A stretch of DNA of 64,000 nt from positions 91,701-155,700 of the forward strand of contig NZ_JADKYM010000007.1 of assembly GCF_015475875.1 (NCBI RefSeq), read 5' to 3'. Made by a program: the position numbers and the translations under genes. Positions 1 through 10,938 of the stretch are shown here, in pieces. The notes below the pieces were generated by a model, which worked only from the letters and a program-made list of their open reading frames with translations, was not told where the DNA came from and did not search any database. Within the stretch, counting starts at the first letter, position 1, and every line of letters begins with the position of its first letter. The DNA comes from Sphingopyxis solisilvae. Lineage in GTDB: Bacteria; Pseudomonadota; Alphaproteobacteria; Sphingomonadales; Sphingomonadaceae.

Positions 1-147
1 GGTCACCGACAGCGCGGTGTGGAACGTCGACGCGATCGGGTCGCCGTTCAACCACCAGCGACCCTGTTTGTCGTCGCGGCCAAAGCGCATGTCGCGCGGG
101 GTGATCGACAGATCGGCGGGAGTCGGGGAGAGGGAAAGGCTGGACAT
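1..147 (-). CDS. Putative metal-dependent hydrolase, N-terminal part (cut by window edge)
   Basis: Reading leftward from an ATG at 147, the first 49 codons stay open to the window edge. The peptide contains ITPRDMRFGR and RWWLNGDPIAS followed by an ALS motif. This matches my recollection of the start of the PF10118 family of predicted metal-dependent hydrolases, in which an arginine-rich segment precedes a W-W/H-x-GDP-x-A-T motif. The metal ligands lie outside the window, so catalysis cannot be judged. A GAGG ribosome site precedes the ATG. The gene diverges from the TetR regulator that starts 58 bases away, so that regulator may control it. Family call moderate; substrate unknown. Confidence 0.65.
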   Translation of the reverse strand, partial: MSSLSLSPTPADLSITPRDMRFGRDDKQGRWWLNGDPIASTFHTALSVT

Positions 148-199
148 ATGGGCCTCACAGGCGGAAAGGGGCGATGGGGATGAAAACTAGGGTTTACTT

Positions 200-209
200 A
201 CATATATGT
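200..209. promoter_or_regulatory. Candidate TetR operator palindrome over the start codon
   Basis: ACATATATGT is a perfect 10-bp palindrome that overlaps the ATG of the TetR-family gene and lies in the divergent spacer. Imperfect symmetry continues outward (TACT on the left, AATA on the right). TetR-family regulators usually bind such dyads in their own divergent promoter. This is a position-based inference; no footprint or second copy was found. Confidence 0.35.
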
Positions 210-805
210 CAATAGTGAAGAAGCGCCTGAGCCCGGAAGAAAGCCGGTCGGCCGCGCTGCATGCGGCGCGCGAGATTTTGATCGAAACCGGCCCGGCGGC
301 GGTGACATTGAAGGCAGTGGCGGCGCGCATCGATCGCACCCACGCCAATCTGCTCCATCATTTCGGCAGCGCCGCGGGGCTGCAAAAGGCGCTTGCCGCT
401 TATCTCGCCGAAACCGTCTGCGCGACGATCGGCGCCAAGATGGCCGAATCGCCGCCGGGCGAGCGCAATGTGCGCGAGATTGTCGATCTGGCCTTCGACG
501 CGTTCAACAGCGGCGGCGCGGGCGCATTGGCGACGTGGATGGCGGCGACGGGGAACGAAGACGCGCTCGACCCGATCGTCGCCGCGATCCACAAGCTGAT
601 CGACGGCATGGCCCCCGACGCGCATGAAAAGCGGCTGATGCACGAAGACACGCTGGCGCTGGTGCTGATGGCGCTCGGCGATGCGCAGCTCGGCGGACCG
701 ATGGCCGAAGCGCTCGACCTGCCGCGCGACACCGGCCGCGTCCTTGCGACCGAGCTGATCAGCGGCCGCATCGCGAAATTCTGGGCCGAACCGAACGCCC
801 GATAA
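206..805 (+). CDS. TetR/AcrR-family transcriptional regulator
   Basis: This 199-residue protein has the size and shape of a TetR regulator. Residues about 12-58 form the DNA-binding domain, with the helix-turn-helix reading VTLKAVAARIDRTHANLLHHF and ending in the usual HHFGS-K segment. The rest is an alanine-rich helical ligand-binding domain whose effector cannot be read from sequence. It diverges from the metal-dependent hydrolase at the left edge and probably represses that gene and itself. The ATG at 206 is preceded only by a weak purine run; an in-frame GTG at 215 is an alternative start. A hairpin follows the stop codon. Confidence 0.88.
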   Translation: MSIVKKRLSPEESRSAALHAAREILIETGPAAVTLKAVAARIDRTHANLLHHFGSAAGLQKALAAYLAETVCATIGAKMAESPPGERNVREIVDLAFDAFNSGGAGALATWMAATGNEDALDPIVAAIHKLIDGMAPDAHEKRLMHEDTLALVLMALGDAQLGGPMAEALDLPRDTGRVLATELISGRIAKFWAEPNAR

Positions 806-838
806 AAACGGCGGCTCCGCATATCGGAACCGCCGTTT
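806..838 (+). terminator. Rho-independent terminator after tetR-like gene
   Basis: Directly after the stop codon, AAACGGCGG pairs with CCGCCGTTT, extended by TCCG/CGGA, around a CATAT loop. The A-rich left flank and T-rich right end let it work in both directions, so it could also end the convergent PA2169-like gene. Confidence 0.75.
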
Positions 839-843
839 CCATG

Positions 844-866
844 CTTCTCCGGGAGGGCGGGAGAAG
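844..866 (-). terminator. Hairpin downstream of PA2169-like gene
   Basis: CTTCTCC pairs with GGAGAAG around a G-rich loop just beyond the stop codon of the leftward gene. No T run follows on that strand, so it may be a transcript-end stabiliser rather than a terminator. Confidence 0.35.
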
Positions 867-869
867 GCC

Positions 870-1325
870 TTAGCTGGCGTTCAGCTGATGTTTGAGCGCC
901 GACATCTGGTCATGGCCGTCGCGGACCGAAGCGTAGCTGGTCTGGATCAGTTGCTGGACCGCGAGGTCCAGATCGCCGTCCTTCAGCGCGCTTTCAAACT
1001 TCGCCTTGATATGGTCCTCGCCGCGCTCGACCTCGGCGATCACCGCCGAATCGTCGCGGTCGCCGGTCAACGCGTCGCGCAGCCCCAGAAACGCGCGGTG
1101 CGCCGATGCCAGCACCGTGCCGTCGTCTTCGGGGTTGCCCCCAAGTTCGCGCACTTTGGTCTGGAACGCGGTCACGATGCTCTGCCGCTCGTTGGCACGG
1201 TTCAGGAAAATCTCGCGAAACCGTGCCGCGTTCGCCTCTTCGGCCGCCTTGCGATAGCCATCGACGCTGTCGAGCGTCGTTGCGATCAGCGAATTGAGCG
1301 TGCTGACATTCTTGTTGTCAAACAT
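870..1325 (-). CDS. PA2169-family four-helix-bundle protein
   Basis: This 151-residue acidic protein opens with VSTLNSLIATTLDSVDGYRKAAE and contains RANERQSIVTAF, LGGNPEDDGT and GEDHIKAKFESAL. These are the hallmarks of the PA2169 (DUF2383) family of ferritin-like four-helix proteins, often linked to stress responses. It is soluble, with no signal peptide or membrane segment. Its molecular role is not established. The ATG at 1325 follows an AAGGATTT ribosome site. It is a single-gene unit, convergent with the TetR gene. Confidence 0.85.
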   Translation of the reverse strand: MFDNKNVSTLNSLIATTLDSVDGYRKAAEEANAARFREIFLNRANERQSIVTAFQTKVRELGGNPEDDGTVLASAHRAFLGLRDALTGDRDDSAVIAEVERGEDHIKAKFESALKDGDLDLAVQQLIQTSYASVRDGHDQMSALKHQLNAS

Positions 1326-2672
<1,347 letters not shown>

Positions 2673-2721
2673 GAACGAACCCGCCGCTGGGGAATTTCGT
2701 GCGGAACAACAAGGATTTCGC

Positions 2722-3519
2722 ATGACCCGACACGCTCCCCTCGCCGCGCTTTGCTTCGCCGCCGCCACCGCGCTCGCCAGCCCCGCCTACGCCCAGAATG
2801 ACGGTGCCAGCAGCGAAAAACGCACCCGCTTCATTTTGGGGCCTCAACTGTCGCCGTCTTGGCCGGGATCGAAGGATTTGTCGGTCGGTCCCTATATCGA
2901 CGTCTCGCGCGAGCGGGCCGGCACCGAATTCACCTTCGAAGCCGCCGACGAAAGCTTTGGGGGGCCGCTGATCCAGACGGGAGACTTTGCGTTCGGACCG
3001 TCGCTGGGGTTTATCGGCAAACGCACCGCCGCCGACATCGGCGCCGACCTCCCCAAAGTGGGCTTTTCGTTCGAGGTCGGCGGGTTCGCGCAGGTCAACC
3101 TGACCCCGGCGTTGCGCGTCCGCGTCGAAGGCCGCAAGGCGGTCAGCGGCCACAAGGGCTGGACGGGCGAAGTCAGCGCCGACTATGTCGCGCGCCAGGG
3201 CGACGACTGGCTGTTCTCGATCGGCCCGCGCGTCACGCTGGGCGACGCCAAGTACAAGAACGCCTATTTCGGCGTGACCCCCGCCGCCGCCGCGACCTCC
3301 GGCCTTGCCACCTATGACGTCGATGGCGGCATCCAGTCGGTCGGTGTGACCGCCGGCTATCACCGGATGCTCGGACGCGATTGGGGCATCGCGGTTTACG
3401 GCCGCTACGACCGGCTGGTCGGCGACGCCGCCGACTCGCCGATCACCCGCCAACTCGGCAGCCGCAGCCAGCCGTCGGTGGGGGTTGCGTTGAGTTATAC
3501 TTTCGGGGGTGGGCGCTGA
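2722..3519 (+). CDS. MipA/OmpV-family outer-membrane protein
   Basis: This is a 265-residue exported protein. Residues 1-26 form a signal peptide with an AYAQ-like cleavage site. The mature part is rich in alternating beta-strand segments with many G, Y and F residues (FILGPQLSPSWPGSKD near the start, SVGVALSYTFGGGR at the end). This is the pattern of the OmpV/MipA barrel family, and the final aromatic strand is typical of outer-membrane barrels. In E. coli MipA scaffolds murein enzymes, but most relatives have no known function. The start at 2722 lies behind AAGGATTT. An in-frame ATG at 2638 overlaps obgE and would bury the signal peptide. Confidence 0.85.
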   Translation: MTRHAPLAALCFAAATALASPAYAQNDGASSEKRTRFILGPQLSPSWPGSKDLSVGPYIDVSRERAGTEFTFEAADESFGGPLIQTGDFAFGPSLGFIGKRTAADIGADLPKVGFSFEVGGFAQVNLTPALRVRVEGRKAVSGHKGWTGEVSADYVARQGDDWLFSIGPRVTLGDAKYKNAYFGVTPAAAATSGLATYDVDGGIQSVGVTAGYHRMLGRDWGIAVYGRYDRLVGDAADSPITRQLGSRSQPSVGVALSYTFGGGR

Positions 3520-3565
3520 CGTAATAGCATTGGCGCAGGCGGCGCCGCGCGCTATCGGCGGCGGC

Positions 3566-4669
3566 ATGTTGTTCGCGCCCCCCACCTGCCCCCGGCTGAT
3601 CGTCAAAATCGGGTCGGCGTTGCTCGTCGATCCCGCGGGCGCGGTGCGGCGCGACTGGCTGGGCGGAATCGCTACCGACATTGCCGAGCGGACGCGCGCG
3701 GGGCAGCAGGTTGCGGTTGTGTCGTCGGGGGCGATCGCGCTCGGCGCGCGGCGACTGGGCCTCGCGAAGGGCGGGCGCGGGACGCTGGAGGATGCGCAGG
3801 CGGCGGCCGCTACCGGCCAGATTGCGCTGTCGCAGGTGTGGGCCGAGGTACTGGGCGCCGAAGGACTGACTGCGGCGCAGATGCTCGTGACGCTTGACGA
3901 TCTGGAAGACCGGCGGCGCTATCTGAATGCCGCGGCGACGCTCGACCGGCTGCTCAGCCTGGGCGTGGTGCCGATCATCAACGAGAATGACAGCGTTGCG
4001 ACCGAGGAAATTCGTTTTGGCGACAACGACCGCCTCGCGGCGCGCGTCGCACAGGCAGCAGGCGCGGGCGGCGTCGTGTTGCTGTCCGACATCGACGGGC
4101 TGTACGATCGCAATCCGGCGCTGCCCGGTGCCAGCCATATCGCGCAAGTCGAGCGCATCGACGCCAGCATCGAGGCGATGGCCGATACCGGATCGGCGTC
4201 GGGCATGGGATCGGGCGGCATGGTGTCAAAGATCGCCGCGGCGCGCATCGCCAATGCCGCGGGCGCGCACCTCGCCATCGCCTCGGGGCGGATCGACCGG
4301 CCGCTATCGACCGCGGCACGGCACAGCCTGTTCGTCGCCGAAAAGGGCGCCAGCGCGCGCAAGGCGTGGCTCGCGGGCGGGCTGACCGCGAAAGGGCGAC
4401 TGTTGATCGACGACGGCGCGGCGCGGGCGCTGCGTGGCGGCGCCAGCCTGCTCGCCGCGGGAGTCACCGGCGTGACGGGCAGCTTTGCCCGCGGCGACGT
4501 GCTGGACATCGTCGGCCCCGACGGGACGGTGATCGCGCGTGGCCTGTCCGAATATCCCGCTACCGATGCCGCGGCGATCACCGGCCTTGGCCGCGACGCG
4601 CAAGAGGCGGCGCTCGGCTATGCGCCAAGAAGTGCCATGGTCCACCGCGACCATATGGTGCTCTTATGA
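3566..4669 (+). CDS. proB: Glutamate 5-kinase
   Basis: ProB phosphorylates L-glutamate with ATP, the first step of proline synthesis. The 367-residue length matches E. coli ProB. The amino-acid-kinase domain shows LIVKIGSALLVD, VVSSGAIALGARRL, PIINENDSVAT and the GSGGMVSKIAAARIA loop. Residues from about 280 form the C-terminal PUA domain. The start at 3566 places the kinase motif at the usual distance; a longer frame from 3509 has no homologous extension. It follows mipA after 46 bases. proA is not in the window. Confidence 0.95.
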   Translation: MLFAPPTCPRLIVKIGSALLVDPAGAVRRDWLGGIATDIAERTRAGQQVAVVSSGAIALGARRLGLAKGGRGTLEDAQAAAATGQIALSQVWAEVLGAEGLTAAQMLVTLDDLEDRRRYLNAAATLDRLLSLGVVPIINENDSVATEEIRFGDNDRLAARVAQAAGAGGVVLLSDIDGLYDRNPALPGASHIAQVERIDASIEAMADTGSASGMGSGGMVSKIAAARIANAAGAHLAIASGRIDRPLSTAARHSLFVAEKGASARKAWLAGGLTAKGRLLIDDGAARALRGGASLLAAGVTGVTGSFARGDVLDIVGPDGTVIARGLSEYPATDAAAITGLGRDAQEAALGYAPRSAMVHRDHMVLL

Positions 4670-4807
4670 TCCTCCCCATTCATGGGGAGGTGGCAGACGC
4701 CCCGCGGCTGACGGAGGGCGGGTGCGTCCTTCAGCAACGTGGCGAAACACCGCCAACCCCCTCCACCACCGCTTCGCGGCGGTCCCCTTCCCCACAAGTG
4801 GGGAGGA
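4670..4807. repeat. Dispersed palindromic repeat, family A copy 1
   Basis: The spacer between proB and the next gene is filled by an element starting TCCTCCCC and ending GGGGAGGA. Inside are GGGGAGGTGGCAG, CTGACGGAGGG and CCCTCCACCACCGC followed by CGCGGCGGTCC. The same ordered blocks recur at 56867-57024. The outer arms pair, so the transcript would fold into a long hairpin. It is non-coding and ends five bases before the next start codon. Confidence 0.85.
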
Positions 4808-4811
4808 TTTT

Positions 4812-5729
4812 ATGAGCGCCGTGCTGGCCGTGACCGGCGCGACCGGCTTCGTCGGCGGCGCGACGATGCGGCAGGCGATCGACGCCGGCTGGCACGTCCG
4901 CGCCCTCACCCGCCGTCCGCAACCCGATCGTGATGGCGTCACCTGGATTGCGGGCGCGCTCGACCGCCCCGATGCTATCGCCGAAATGGTGGCGGGCAGC
5001 GATGTCGTGATGCACATTGCCGGGGTGGTCAACGTCCCGACCCGCGCGGCGTTCGAGGCGGGCAATGCCACAGCGACCGCCAACGTCATCGATGCGGCAC
5101 GCAACGCCGGGGTGACGCGTTTCGTCCATGTCTCGTCGCTCGCGGCGCGCGAGCCCGGCCTGTCCCACTATGGCTGGTCGAAAGAGCGCGCCGAGGCCGC
5201 GGTGACCGCCAGCGGGCTCGACTGGACGATCGTCCGCCCCCCCGCGGTGTTCGGTCCCGGCGACACCGAAATGCTCGACCTGTTCCGCATGGCGCGGCGC
5301 GGCATCGCGCTGTTGCCGCCGCGTGGCCGCATGTCGGCGATCTATGTCGATGATCTGGCGCGCCTGCTCGTCGCGCTGGCCGCTGACCGCACCGCAGGCA
5401 TCGGCGCGATCTACGAACCCGACGATGGCAAGCCGAACGGCTGGTCGCACCGCGGCTTTGCCCAGGCGATCGGGCGCGCGGTGGGACGCGGTCAGCTCTC
5501 GACCTTTGCCATTCCAGGCGTCGTGCTCAGGGCCGGGGGCCGCATGGACAAATTCCTTCGCCGCAGCCGCGCCAAACTGACCCCCGACCGCGCGCGCTAC
5601 ATCGCCCATCCCGACTGGGTGGCGACCGCGGGCGCGCATCCCCCCGCAGCGCTATGGCGCCCCGAACGCGAAACCGACGACGCGCTCGCCGAAACGGTGC
5701 GTTGGTATCGCCGCGAAGGCTGGCTGTGA
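4812..5729 (+). CDS. NAD(P)-binding epimerase/dehydratase-like protein (atypical SDR)
   Basis: The 305-residue product starts with the Rossmann motif VTGATGFVGGATMRQAI and carries VHVSSLAAREPG and YGWSKERAE. These correspond to the catalytic Ser region and the YxxxK of extended or atypical short-chain dehydrogenases (complex I NDUFA9-like subgroup). IVRPPAVFGPGD and IYVDDLARLLV complete the family pattern. The substrate is unknown; relatives act on sugar nucleotides or bind NADPH structurally. The ATG at 4812 follows GGGGAGGATTTT, where the end of the dispersed repeat appears to serve as ribosome site. Upstream frame is repeat sequence, not protein. Confidence 0.85.
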   Translation: MSAVLAVTGATGFVGGATMRQAIDAGWHVRALTRRPQPDRDGVTWIAGALDRPDAIAEMVAGSDVVMHIAGVVNVPTRAAFEAGNATATANVIDAARNAGVTRFVHVSSLAAREPGLSHYGWSKERAEAAVTASGLDWTIVRPPAVFGPGDTEMLDLFRMARRGIALLPPRGRMSAIYVDDLARLLVALAADRTAGIGAIYEPDDGKPNGWSHRGFAQAIGRAVGRGQLSTFAIPGVVLRAGGRMDKFLRRSRAKLTPDRARYIAHPDWVATAGAHPPAALWRPERETDDALAETVRWYRREGWL

Positions 5730-5807
5730 TGTCGCCGATAGGGTGCTATTGCCTGCCGGTCGAAGCGTGCATTGCCAACGGCAGGCCGCAGCCTTAGGTT
5801 CGCGCCC

Positions 5808-7790
5808 ATGACCGACACCACCGCCAACACCCCGAACGATCCCGCCGGCCCTTGGGCCATTCCCGTACGCCGCCCGCTGCCCGGCGACGACAAGGCGAAA
5901 TCGACGACCAGCTTTCCGCGCAAGGTCTGGAAACTGCTGGTTGCCATCAAGGACGCGCTCGCGCTGATCTTTCTACTGCTGTTTTTCGTTGTCCTGTTCG
6001 GGCTGCTCGCGGGACGCCCCAATGCCGGGCTGCCGGTCAGCAAGGGCGCTTTGTTGATCGAGCTCGACGGCATCGTCAGCGAACAGCCGGCAGAGGTCGA
6101 TACGTTCGCCGCGCTGTCGGGCGGCAATCAGCTCCGCGAAATCCGCACCCGCGATGTCGTCCACGCACTGGAAACCGCTGCCGACGACAAGCGCGTGACG
6201 TCGGTGGTGCTCGACCTCGACCGTTTTCTGGGCGGCGGTCAGGTCTCGCTGGCCGACATCGGCGATGCGATCGACAAGGTGCGCGCGAAAAAGAAACCGG
6301 TGCTGGCCTTTGCCACCGCCTATACCACCGACAGCTACCAGATTGCATCGCATGCCAGCGAAATCTGGGCCGACAGCATCGGCGGCGTCGCCATCGCCGG
6401 TCCCGGCGGATCGCGACTCTATTACAAGGGGTTGATGGACCGCCTTGGCATCACCGCAAACATCTATCGCGTCGGCACGTTCAAGAGCGCAGTCGAACCC
6501 TTTCTCCGCAACGACCAGTCGCCCGAAGCGAAGGAAGCCAGCCTCGCCTATGCCAGCGTGCTGTGGGACAATTGGCTGACCGACGTCAAAAAGGCGCGTC
6601 CGAAAGCAAAGATCGACGCCTATATCACCGACACCGCAGGCGCGGTCCAGGCGGCCGGGAACGACTTGTCGAAAGCCTCGCTCGACGCAGGTCTCGTAGA
6701 CAAGCTGGGCAGCCGCATGGCGTTCAACACCCGCGTTGCCGAAATCAGCGGCGCCGGCGACAGCAGCAGGCCGTGGGAGTATAATGCAATCCCGCTGGAC
6801 AATTGGGTCGCCGCCAACCCGCTCAAGACCAAGGGCAGCGCGATCGCGGTCGTCCCTGTCGTCGGCGAGATCGTCGATGGCGAAGCGCCGACCGGTACCG
6901 CGGGCGGCGCCACCATCGCCCAGCATATATTGGACGCGGCATCGAACAGCAGCACCAAGGCGATTGTCCTGCGCGTCGATTCGCCCGGCGGGTCGGTGCT
7001 CGCGTCCGAAGAAATCCGGCAGGCGTTGCTGGCCGCAAAGGCGAAAAAGCTGCCTGTGGTCGTATCGATGGCCAATGTCGCGGCGTCGGGCGGTTACTGG
7101 ATCTCGACCCCTGCCGACCGCATCTTTGCCGAGCCCGACACGATCACCGGTTCGATCGGAGTGTTCGGCATTCTGCCGAGCTTTGAGCAGGCGCTGGCAA
7201 AGATCGGGGTCAATGCCGACGGCATTGCCACGACGCCGCTGTCGGGCCAACCCGACGTGTTCGGCGGGGTGAACGAGGAATTCAACGCGTTGGCGCAGGC
7301 GAGCGTGGAAGACATTTATGCCCGTTTTACCGGGCTGGTCGCCAAAAGCCGCAAACAGCCGATCGAAAAGGTTCGCGAAATTGCCGAAGGGCGCGTCTGG
7401 GCCGGTGGCACCGCGCGCCAGCTGGGCCTGGTCGACCAGTTCGGCGGCCTGTCCGAGGCGCTGGCAGAGGCGGCGAAACTCGCCAAGGTGGACGGCGAAT
7501 TCCACGCCAAATATTATGAGGAAGAGCCAAGCGCGTTTGCCAAGATGCTCGCCAGCTGGGGCCAAAGCGAGGAAGAGGTCGCCGCCGCGCCGCGCGGCTG
7601 GTTCGGCATCGCGGCGATGAACCGCCAGCTGACCGAACGGCGGCTGGTACAGGATATGGCGCTGCTGACCCGCTCGGGTTCGGTGCAGGCCGCGTGCCTC
7701 GACTGCCGCGGCTATCTGCCCGCCGTGCCGCGGACGCGTGCGGCCGAGGCAAAGGGGTTGCTGGCAACGGCGGCGATGCTGCTCCGCTGA
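5808..7790 (+). CDS. sppA: Signal peptide peptidase SppA, 67-kDa type
   Basis: This inner-membrane serine protease degrades cleaved signal peptides. The 660-residue length and tandem S49 domains identify the long 67K form. A single membrane helix lies near residues 48-68. The N-terminal domain supplies the catalytic lysine in VGTFKSAVEPF. The C-terminal domain supplies the serine in ANVAASGGYWIST, followed by ITGSIGVFG. The start at 5808 (MTDTTANT) is chosen over an ATG 36 bases upstream because the latter adds sequence overlapping no conserved region. It is followed by a strong hairpin and converges with an alpha/beta hydrolase gene. Confidence 0.95.
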   Translation: MTDTTANTPNDPAGPWAIPVRRPLPGDDKAKSTTSFPRKVWKLLVAIKDALALIFLLLFFVVLFGLLAGRPNAGLPVSKGALLIELDGIVSEQPAEVDTFAALSGGNQLREIRTRDVVHALETAADDKRVTSVVLDLDRFLGGGQVSLADIGDAIDKVRAKKKPVLAFATAYTTDSYQIASHASEIWADSIGGVAIAGPGGSRLYYKGLMDRLGITANIYRVGTFKSAVEPFLRNDQSPEAKEASLAYASVLWDNWLTDVKKARPKAKIDAYITDTAGAVQAAGNDLSKASLDAGLVDKLGSRMAFNTRVAEISGAGDSSRPWEYNAIPLDNWVAANPLKTKGSAIAVVPVVGEIVDGEAPTGTAGGATIAQHILDAASNSSTKAIVLRVDSPGGSVLASEEIRQALLAAKAKKLPVVVSMANVAASGGYWISTPADRIFAEPDTITGSIGVFGILPSFEQALAKIGVNADGIATTPLSGQPDVFGGVNEEFNALAQASVEDIYARFTGLVAKSRKQPIEKVREIAEGRVWAGGTARQLGLVDQFGGLSEALAEAAKLAKVDGEFHAKYYEEEPSAFAKMLASWGQSEEEVAAAPRGWFGIAAMNRQLTERRLVQDMALLTRSGSVQAACLDCRGYLPAVPRTRAAEAKGLLATAAMLLR

Positions 7791-7793
7791 TTG

Positions 7794-7819
7794 CTCCCCT
7801 CCCGCTTGCGGGAGGGGAG
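7794..7819. terminator. Bidirectional hairpin between convergent genes
   Basis: CTCCCCTCCCGC and GCGGGAGGGGAG form a perfect 12-bp stem with a TT loop between the ends of sppA and the alpha/beta hydrolase gene. It resembles the arms of the larger CCCTCCCC repeats elsewhere in the window. It probably terminates both transcripts. Confidence 0.6.
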
Positions 7820-7825
7820 GAGGAT

Positions 7826-8728
7826 TTAAGCCGCCACCGCAACGGCCTTCGCATGCTCCGCAATCGCATCGGCCAGCGTATCGACCAGCGCCAGCGGAAG
7901 ATCGTGGCCCATCCCCGGGATCGTCAGCAACCGCGCACCGGCGATGTTGGCGGCAGTATCGCGTCCGCCGTCGATCGGCACCAGCGGATCATCCTCGCCA
8001 TGGATCACCAGCGTCGGCGCCGTGATGTCTTTCAGCATCGCCCGCCGGTCCCCGTCGGCGACGATCGCCGCCATCTGGCGCGCGACCCCCTGCGGATACC
8101 AGCCGCGTTCGAAATCGGTGCGTACGCGGCGTTGCAGGCGGGCTTCGTCGGCGGGGTAGCCGGGGCTGCCGATCACCCGCGCCGCATTCACGGAATATGC
8201 AATGAGCGCTTCCTTGTCGCCGCTCATCGGCCGGTTCGCGAGCACGCGCATCGCCTCTTTCTGCGCGCGCGGGAGGCGCCGGTTGCCGGTGGTCGACATC
8301 ACCGAGGTCAGCGACAGGACGCGCTGCGGATAGCGCGCCGCGATATGCTGTGCGATCATCCCGCCCATCGACACGCCGACGACATGCGCGCGGGCGACGC
8401 CCAGATGGTCGAGCAGGCCGATACCGTCGGCCGCCATGTCGGCGAGCGTGTAGGCGGGGCGCACCGGCAAGCCGAGCACCGATTTGACGATCATCCACTT
8501 CACATTCGGAATGCCAGCCGCGTCGAAGCGCGTCGACAGACCGACGTCGCGATTGTCGTAACGGATGGTGCGGAAACCGCGGTCGTTGAGGGCATCGACA
8601 AACTCGTCGGGCCACAGCGTCAACTGGCCGCCCAGCCCCATCACCAGCAATATCACCGGCGCGTCACGCGGCCCTTTGTCCTCATAGCTGATGCTGATGC
8701 CGTTTATATTCGCTTGTGCGGTGGTCAT
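7826..8728 (-). CDS. Alpha/beta-fold hydrolase
   Basis: This 300-residue cytosolic protein has an alpha/beta hydrolase fold. LLVMGLGGQLTLWPD is the oxyanion-hole region, GVSMGGMIAQHIA the nucleophile elbow (Ser), HGEDDPLVP the acid region, and GMGHDLP the catalytic His. The arrangement resembles the acyl-ester hydrolase and aclacinomycin-methylesterase-like group, but no substrate can be assigned. The start at 8728 lies behind GGGGACGGC; an in-frame ATG at 8749 is also possible and would give 307 residues. A spacer of 59 bases separates it from the TRIC-like gene upstream on the same strand. Confidence 0.88.
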   Translation of the reverse strand: MTTAQANINGISISYEDKGPRDAPVILLVMGLGGQLTLWPDEFVDALNDRGFRTIRYDNRDVGLSTRFDAAGIPNVKWMIVKSVLGLPVRPAYTLADMAADGIGLLDHLGVARAHVVGVSMGGMIAQHIAARYPQRVLSLTSVMSTTGNRRLPRAQKEAMRVLANRPMSGDKEALIAYSVNAARVIGSPGYPADEARLQRRVRTDFERGWYPQGVARQMAAIVADGDRRAMLKDITAPTLVIHGEDDPLVPIDGGRDTAANIAGARLLTIPGMGHDLPLALVDTLADAIAEHAKAVAVAA

Positions 8729-8787
8729 GCCGTCCCCGTTGCTGTCCATGTTCCGGACAGCATGGCGCAGTTTACGCGAACGTCAAG

Positions 8788-9417
8788 TCAGTCGGCCCGC
8801 GCCCCGCGATAGGACGGCAGCGCGAGCGACCAGCGGATCGCGGCGCCGCGCAGTGCAAAGCCCGCGACGGCGCCCGCTACTGCGGCGACCGGCGTTCCTG
8901 TCCCCAGCCATTCGAGCAGCAGGAACAGGCCCGATGCGAGCGCCGCTGCGGTCACATACACCTCGGGCCGCATGATGATCGACGGCACGCCCGCCAATAT
9001 ATCGCGGATGGTCCCGCCGACGCAGCCGGTGATGACGCCCATCATCAGCGCGGGAACCGGCGGCACTCCCCACGCCAGCGCCTTGGCGGTGCCGAACACC
9101 GCATAGGCGGCAAGCCCCACCGCATCGGCCCATTCCAGCAATTGTCCGCGCCACCAGCGTTCGGGGGTGATCCACACGACCAGCGCGATCGCGATGCACA
9201 CCGCGGCGATCGCGCCGTCCTGCACCCAGAACACCGGCGCGCCGATGAGCAGATCGCGAACGCTGCCGCCGCCGACCCCGGTCACCAGCGCAAAGAAGCT
9301 GGCGGTCACGAGCGTCTGGCGCATCCGCACCGCCATCAGCGCACCCGACAGCGCGAACACGGCGATGCCGGCAAGGTCGAGCAGGCGGACGATCAGCGCG
9401 TTGTCGATGTCGAACAA
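8788..9417 (-). CDS. Trimeric intracellular cation channel (TRIC) family protein, YadS-like
   Basis: The 209-residue polytopic membrane protein has two repeats of three hydrophobic helices plus a seventh at the end. Each repeat carries the conserved glycine-rich kink: GVGGGSVRDLLIG in the first and GCVGGTIRDILAGVPS in the second. These mark the UPF0126/TRIC family of homotrimeric, K+-permeable channels known from bacteria and animals. The physiological role in bacteria is unsettled. It lies 13 bases after the end of lpdA on the same strand and may ride on that operon. Confidence 0.9.
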   Translation of the reverse strand: MFDIDNALIVRLLDLAGIAVFALSGALMAVRMRQTLVTASFFALVTGVGGGSVRDLLIGAPVFWVQDGAIAAVCIAIALVVWITPERWWRGQLLEWADAVGLAAYAVFGTAKALAWGVPPVPALMMGVITGCVGGTIRDILAGVPSIIMRPEVYVTAAALASGLFLLLEWLGTGTPVAAVAGAVAGFALRGAAIRWSLALPSYRGARAD

Positions 9418-9430
9418 CGCCGCCGCCCGC

Positions 9431-10828
<1,398 letters not shown>

Positions 10829-10837
10829 ATTCGTCTC

Positions 10838-10927
10838 CGTTCGCCCTCAGCTTGTCGAAGGGCCGTACTTTTCTCAATCCGTCGCTCTCAAGAAAAGAAC
10901 GGGGCTTTGACAAGCTCGGCCCGAACG
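10838..10927. repeat. Dispersed palindromic repeat, family B (AGCTTGTC)
   Basis: The spacer between sucB and lpdA holds a long imperfect inverted repeat. CGTTCGCCCT, AGCTTGTC and GGGCCG on the left mirror CGGGGCTTTG, ACAAGCT and CCCGAACG on the right. It matches the widespread GAGCTTGTCGAAGG type of intergenic repeat known from many proteobacteria. It sits inside the operon, so it may tune lpdA expression. Confidence 0.75.
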
Positions 10928-10938
10928 GATGTGGGATA

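Noticed and set aside
5973..7565. Open frame of 530 codons on the minus strand
   Set aside because: Antisense to sppA, whose catalytic motifs are all intact on the plus strand.
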